Source of the DNA: Priapulus caudatus | Taxonomy: Eukaryota > Priapulida > Priapulimorpha > Priapulimorphida > Priapulidae | Direction: 5' to 3' | Assembly: GCF_000485595.1 (NCBI RefSeq) | Contig: NW_014579553.1 | Location: 1 to 30,548 of the forward strand | DNA: 30,548 nt | In this document: piece after piece, positions 28,593 to 30,548 of the stretch | Position numbering within the stretch: the stretch's first letter is position 1 | Layout of the letters: each line of letters begins with the position of its first letter | The notes under the pieces: model-generated | The model's input: only the letters and a program-made list of their open reading frames with translations | The model's database searches: none | What the model was told of the DNA's origin: nothing | Program-made: the position numbers and the translations under genes

Positions 28593-28829
28593 GTTCGTCA
28601 ACGCGCCAGTGGCGCCACGTCGTGGACGCGTGTCGGCGTTAGTCACTTAGGAAGACACCGCGACCTCCCGGAAGAAGCGCTGCCAACCGCATATATGCCG
28701 GCAACGACCCTTCTCGTCAAGCTTAGCGCAGTTATTTCCTTGCTCACACCGCGCTTTGCGCACGGATCGGGATTTCAAGAAGGTCGCAAGTATCACCAGC
28801 AGAAAGCTGACGTTAGTGCTGGTGTGATT
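28593..28829 (+). other. Unique GC-balanced segment, possible small exon
   Basis: This is one of the few non-repetitive stretches downstream. A plus-strand frame across it includes HLGRHRDLPEEALPTAYM and ATTLLVKLSAVISLL. I recognise no domain and find no paired splice sites, so coding status is open. Confidence 0.25.
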
Positions 28830-29225
28830 TTGGTGTGTGGTTTTGTGTGTGTGTGTTGTGTGTGTGTGGTTGTGGTGGGTGTATAGACTGTTGTGCGCTG
28901 AGTTGCGTTGTGCGCGTGCGTGTGTCGTGCGTGCATACCATTGCCTGTGTGTCTGTATGTGTTTGTAGTGTGTGTCACGCGTATGACGCGTGTGTGATTT
29001 GCGTGTGTGTGTGTGTCCGTGTGTGCGTGTGTGCGTCTAATTATGTGTGGTGTGTGTGATTGTAATGTGTGCGTGCGATGCGTGCGATGCGGCGTGCGTG
29101 AGCGGCGTGTGTGTGCGTGCGTGCGTGCGTCGCGTGCCGTGCTGCGTGTGTGCGGTTTTGCGATGGCGTGTGCGTGCGCGTGTGGGTGTGCGTGTGCGTG
29201 TGTGCGTGTGTCCGTGGGGGTGTAT
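28830..29225 (+). repeat. TG-rich microsatellite block
   Basis: About 400 bp of GTGTGTGCGTGCG-type sequence. Cys/Val-rich frames on one strand and His/Thr-rich on the other are artefacts. Confidence 0.9.
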
Positions 29226-29469
29226 ATAGCGAATATACGAGAAAGTATCGCTCTAAACTTCATGAGAATAGGGATGAGAATGGGCGAGTGAACCGACTAA
29301 GCATGCTTCTCCGTGTGTGTGTTGTACTCACGCTTGCGTAGAGTGGGAGGGGGAGAGACGGCCGAGCGTGGTTGTCGCTGGTATAATATTCACGTCTGCG
29401 TAGGCGGCTGCCTCTCTTAGTAACCATACTTACGTACTTACATAAGTATGTACGTTAGCGTCGTTGTGC

Positions 29470-30060
29470 GCATGCGTCGTCGTCGTCGTCTTCGTCTCGC
29501 GTTTTATCGTAAGAAGTCGCACTTTCCGCGAATTTAGATCAAACGCACGTTCTGCTCCAGTTACGCCTCTGAACTCTCTGCCGCTGCCGCCGCTACCCGG
29601 CGACGAATCACGTGCCTCCGCTCGCGCTGACGTCACCCGCCGCCGCAGACGACTTCGCCCCGGCTGGCGAATCACCGAGCGAGCAGCGACGTCGCGTGGG
29701 AGTGACAGAGGTTGCAGACGACGGAATTTTTTCTCTAATGAGCGCGCTTCGCCTAAAACGACGTTATCGGCCGGGGAGCAGACGATAGAAACGTTGCGAG
29801 AGAGCGCGCGAGAGCAGGCGAGAGCGAGAGAGAAAGAGAGAGAGAGAGAGAGGGCGCGTGCATGCGTAAATGTACCGTTAACAACTAGACTAGGAACTCC
29901 AATTACAGCGTGCCGGCGAGCGACGGCATCTGTTATCACCGCGAGGAAGCCGATAGAGAAAGACACACAGAGGAAGCCGAGATAAAGAGGGAGAGACTCG
30001 CGTTACGCGTTCGGACTCGCGTTACGAGTTCTCTCTAATCTCTAGCGAGGTCGCGTGTGC
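29470..30060 (+). promoter_or_regulatory. CpG-rich region upstream of the secreted-protein gene, with CRE and E-box
   Basis: CpG-dense sequence ends at the 5' leader of the downstream gene. It has a perfect CRE palindrome TGACGTCA (29628-29635) and a CACGTG E-box (29609-29614). Open frames on both strands here are Arg/Ser-rich with no domain; I read them as composition effects of a CpG island-like promoter. The promoter role is inferred from position. Confidence 0.4.
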
Positions 30061-30106
30061 ACGGACTGCCGATGGTGGCACGTCGCTACAGATAGACACA
30101 GCGACC

Positions 30107-30107
<1 letters not shown>

Positions 30108-30149
<42 letters not shown>

Positions 30150-30170
30150 AGAGAGAGGGAGAGAGAGGAA
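30108..30170 (+). repeat. (GA)n repeat in the presumed 5' UTR
   Basis: GA repeats end four bases before the start codon at 30174. GA-rich stretches directly before a start codon can affect promoter or leader activity; no direct evidence here. Confidence 0.9.
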
Positions 30171-30173
30171 GCC

Positions 30174-30243
30174 ATGGGGGAGCTACGGGTTAGCTTCTGG
30201 CTGGCCTGCGTCGTGACGAGTCTGTGGATAAGCAACGCGATAG
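30174..30243 (+). CDS. First coding exon of a secreted or membrane protein (partial gene)
   Basis: ATG in a good context (GAAGCCATGG) starts MGELRV, then [14 protein letters not shown] and NAI, and the exon ends at GATAG|GTGAGT (30243/30244), a strong donor, in phase 1. The short basic N-region, hydrophobic core and small residues near the end are a typical cleavable signal peptide. No earlier in-frame ATG lies nearby, as the leader is a GA repeat. The mature protein is encoded beyond the window, so the family cannot be named. Confidence 0.75.
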
Positions 30244-30309
30244 GTGAGTTACGATGATAATCGGAGATAGATCGATACGGGATGTGATATGCGTATTATG
30301 TGTTATTAT

Positions 30310-30385
30310 GTGTCGTATATATATACATATATATATATATGTGTGTGTGTATATGTATATATATGTGTATATATGTGTATATATG

Positions 30386-30418
<33 letters not shown>

Positions 30419-30436
30419 GTATATATATATATATAG
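30310..30436 (+). repeat. TA/TATG microsatellite in intron 1 of the secreted-protein gene
   Basis: (TA)n with TGTA interruptions, 70 bp after the splice donor. Confidence 0.95.
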
Positions 30437-30519
30437 TTAGATCGATCAATCGATAGATAGATTGTTTAACAGGTTTGTTTCCAAGCTAATGAATTCTGGG
30501 TTACTTTCCTGGAAGATAC

Positions 30520-30548
30520 TACGCACGTACACACGCACGCACACACAC
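30520..30548 (+). repeat. CACG/CA repeat running out of the window
   Basis: ACGCACGTACACACG-type repeat, cut by the window end. Confidence 0.85.

Noticed and set aside
29430-29985. Overlapping frames on both strands in CpG-rich sequence
   Set aside because: No domain, biased Arg/Ser composition and overlap with the GA leader. More likely the upstream region of the gene starting at 30174.

Overview
This is nuclear DNA from an animal, most likely an aquatic invertebrate. The evidence is spliced genes with GT/AG introns, GC-rich coding exons, dense dinucleotide microsatellites, small DNA transposons (MITEs) and no prokaryotic gene organisation. I cannot name the species. It is a draft assembly: there is a 10-N gap at 12360-12369, a single N at 13501, and sequence around these joins rich in one-base indels, as expected of unpolished long reads.

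The main content is one multi-exon plus-strand gene, present completely once and partly a second time. I reconstruct ten exons. Exons 1-3 encode a domain resembling vertebrate CXorf38 (Pfam DUF4559 as I remember it). Exons 4-5 encode a coiled coil and exon 6 a short linker. Exon 7 is a large low-complexity exon with an Asp-rich tract and a 21-bp coding minisatellite. Exons 8-10 encode up to six tandem double-stranded-RNA-binding motifs (dsRBMs). Splice phases agree from exon 3 to exon 10 when the better-read copy is used at each step. The predicted product is about 1,200 residues: a DUF4559-like, coiled-coil, acidic/Pro-rich, multi-dsRBM protein. I know of no described protein with this layout; a role in dsRNA sensing or antiviral defence is inference.

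Layout: 1-3350 is flank with no recognised gene. Copy 1 (about 3533-10000) holds exons 1-6. A 2.3-kb almost pure purine tract and the gap follow, then a partial exon 7 (12370-13296). After the N at 13501, copy 2 begins (about 14250) and runs through exons 1-10 to the stop codon at 25346-25348. The copies differ by several clean insertions: a 426-bp foldback MITE, a 211-bp insertion, an about 670-bp segment and an about 800-bp minisatellite. They therefore look like two haplotypes placed end to end, or an older tandem duplication. Their small indels are complementary, so many frameshifts are probably sequencing errors.

Downstream of the gene there are three perfect hairpins (25349-25866), then long CA/TG microsatellite blocks and a poly-G run (26060-29225). 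A CpG-rich segment follows, leading to the first exon of a second gene (30174-30243) that encodes a signal peptide and ends at a strong splice donor.
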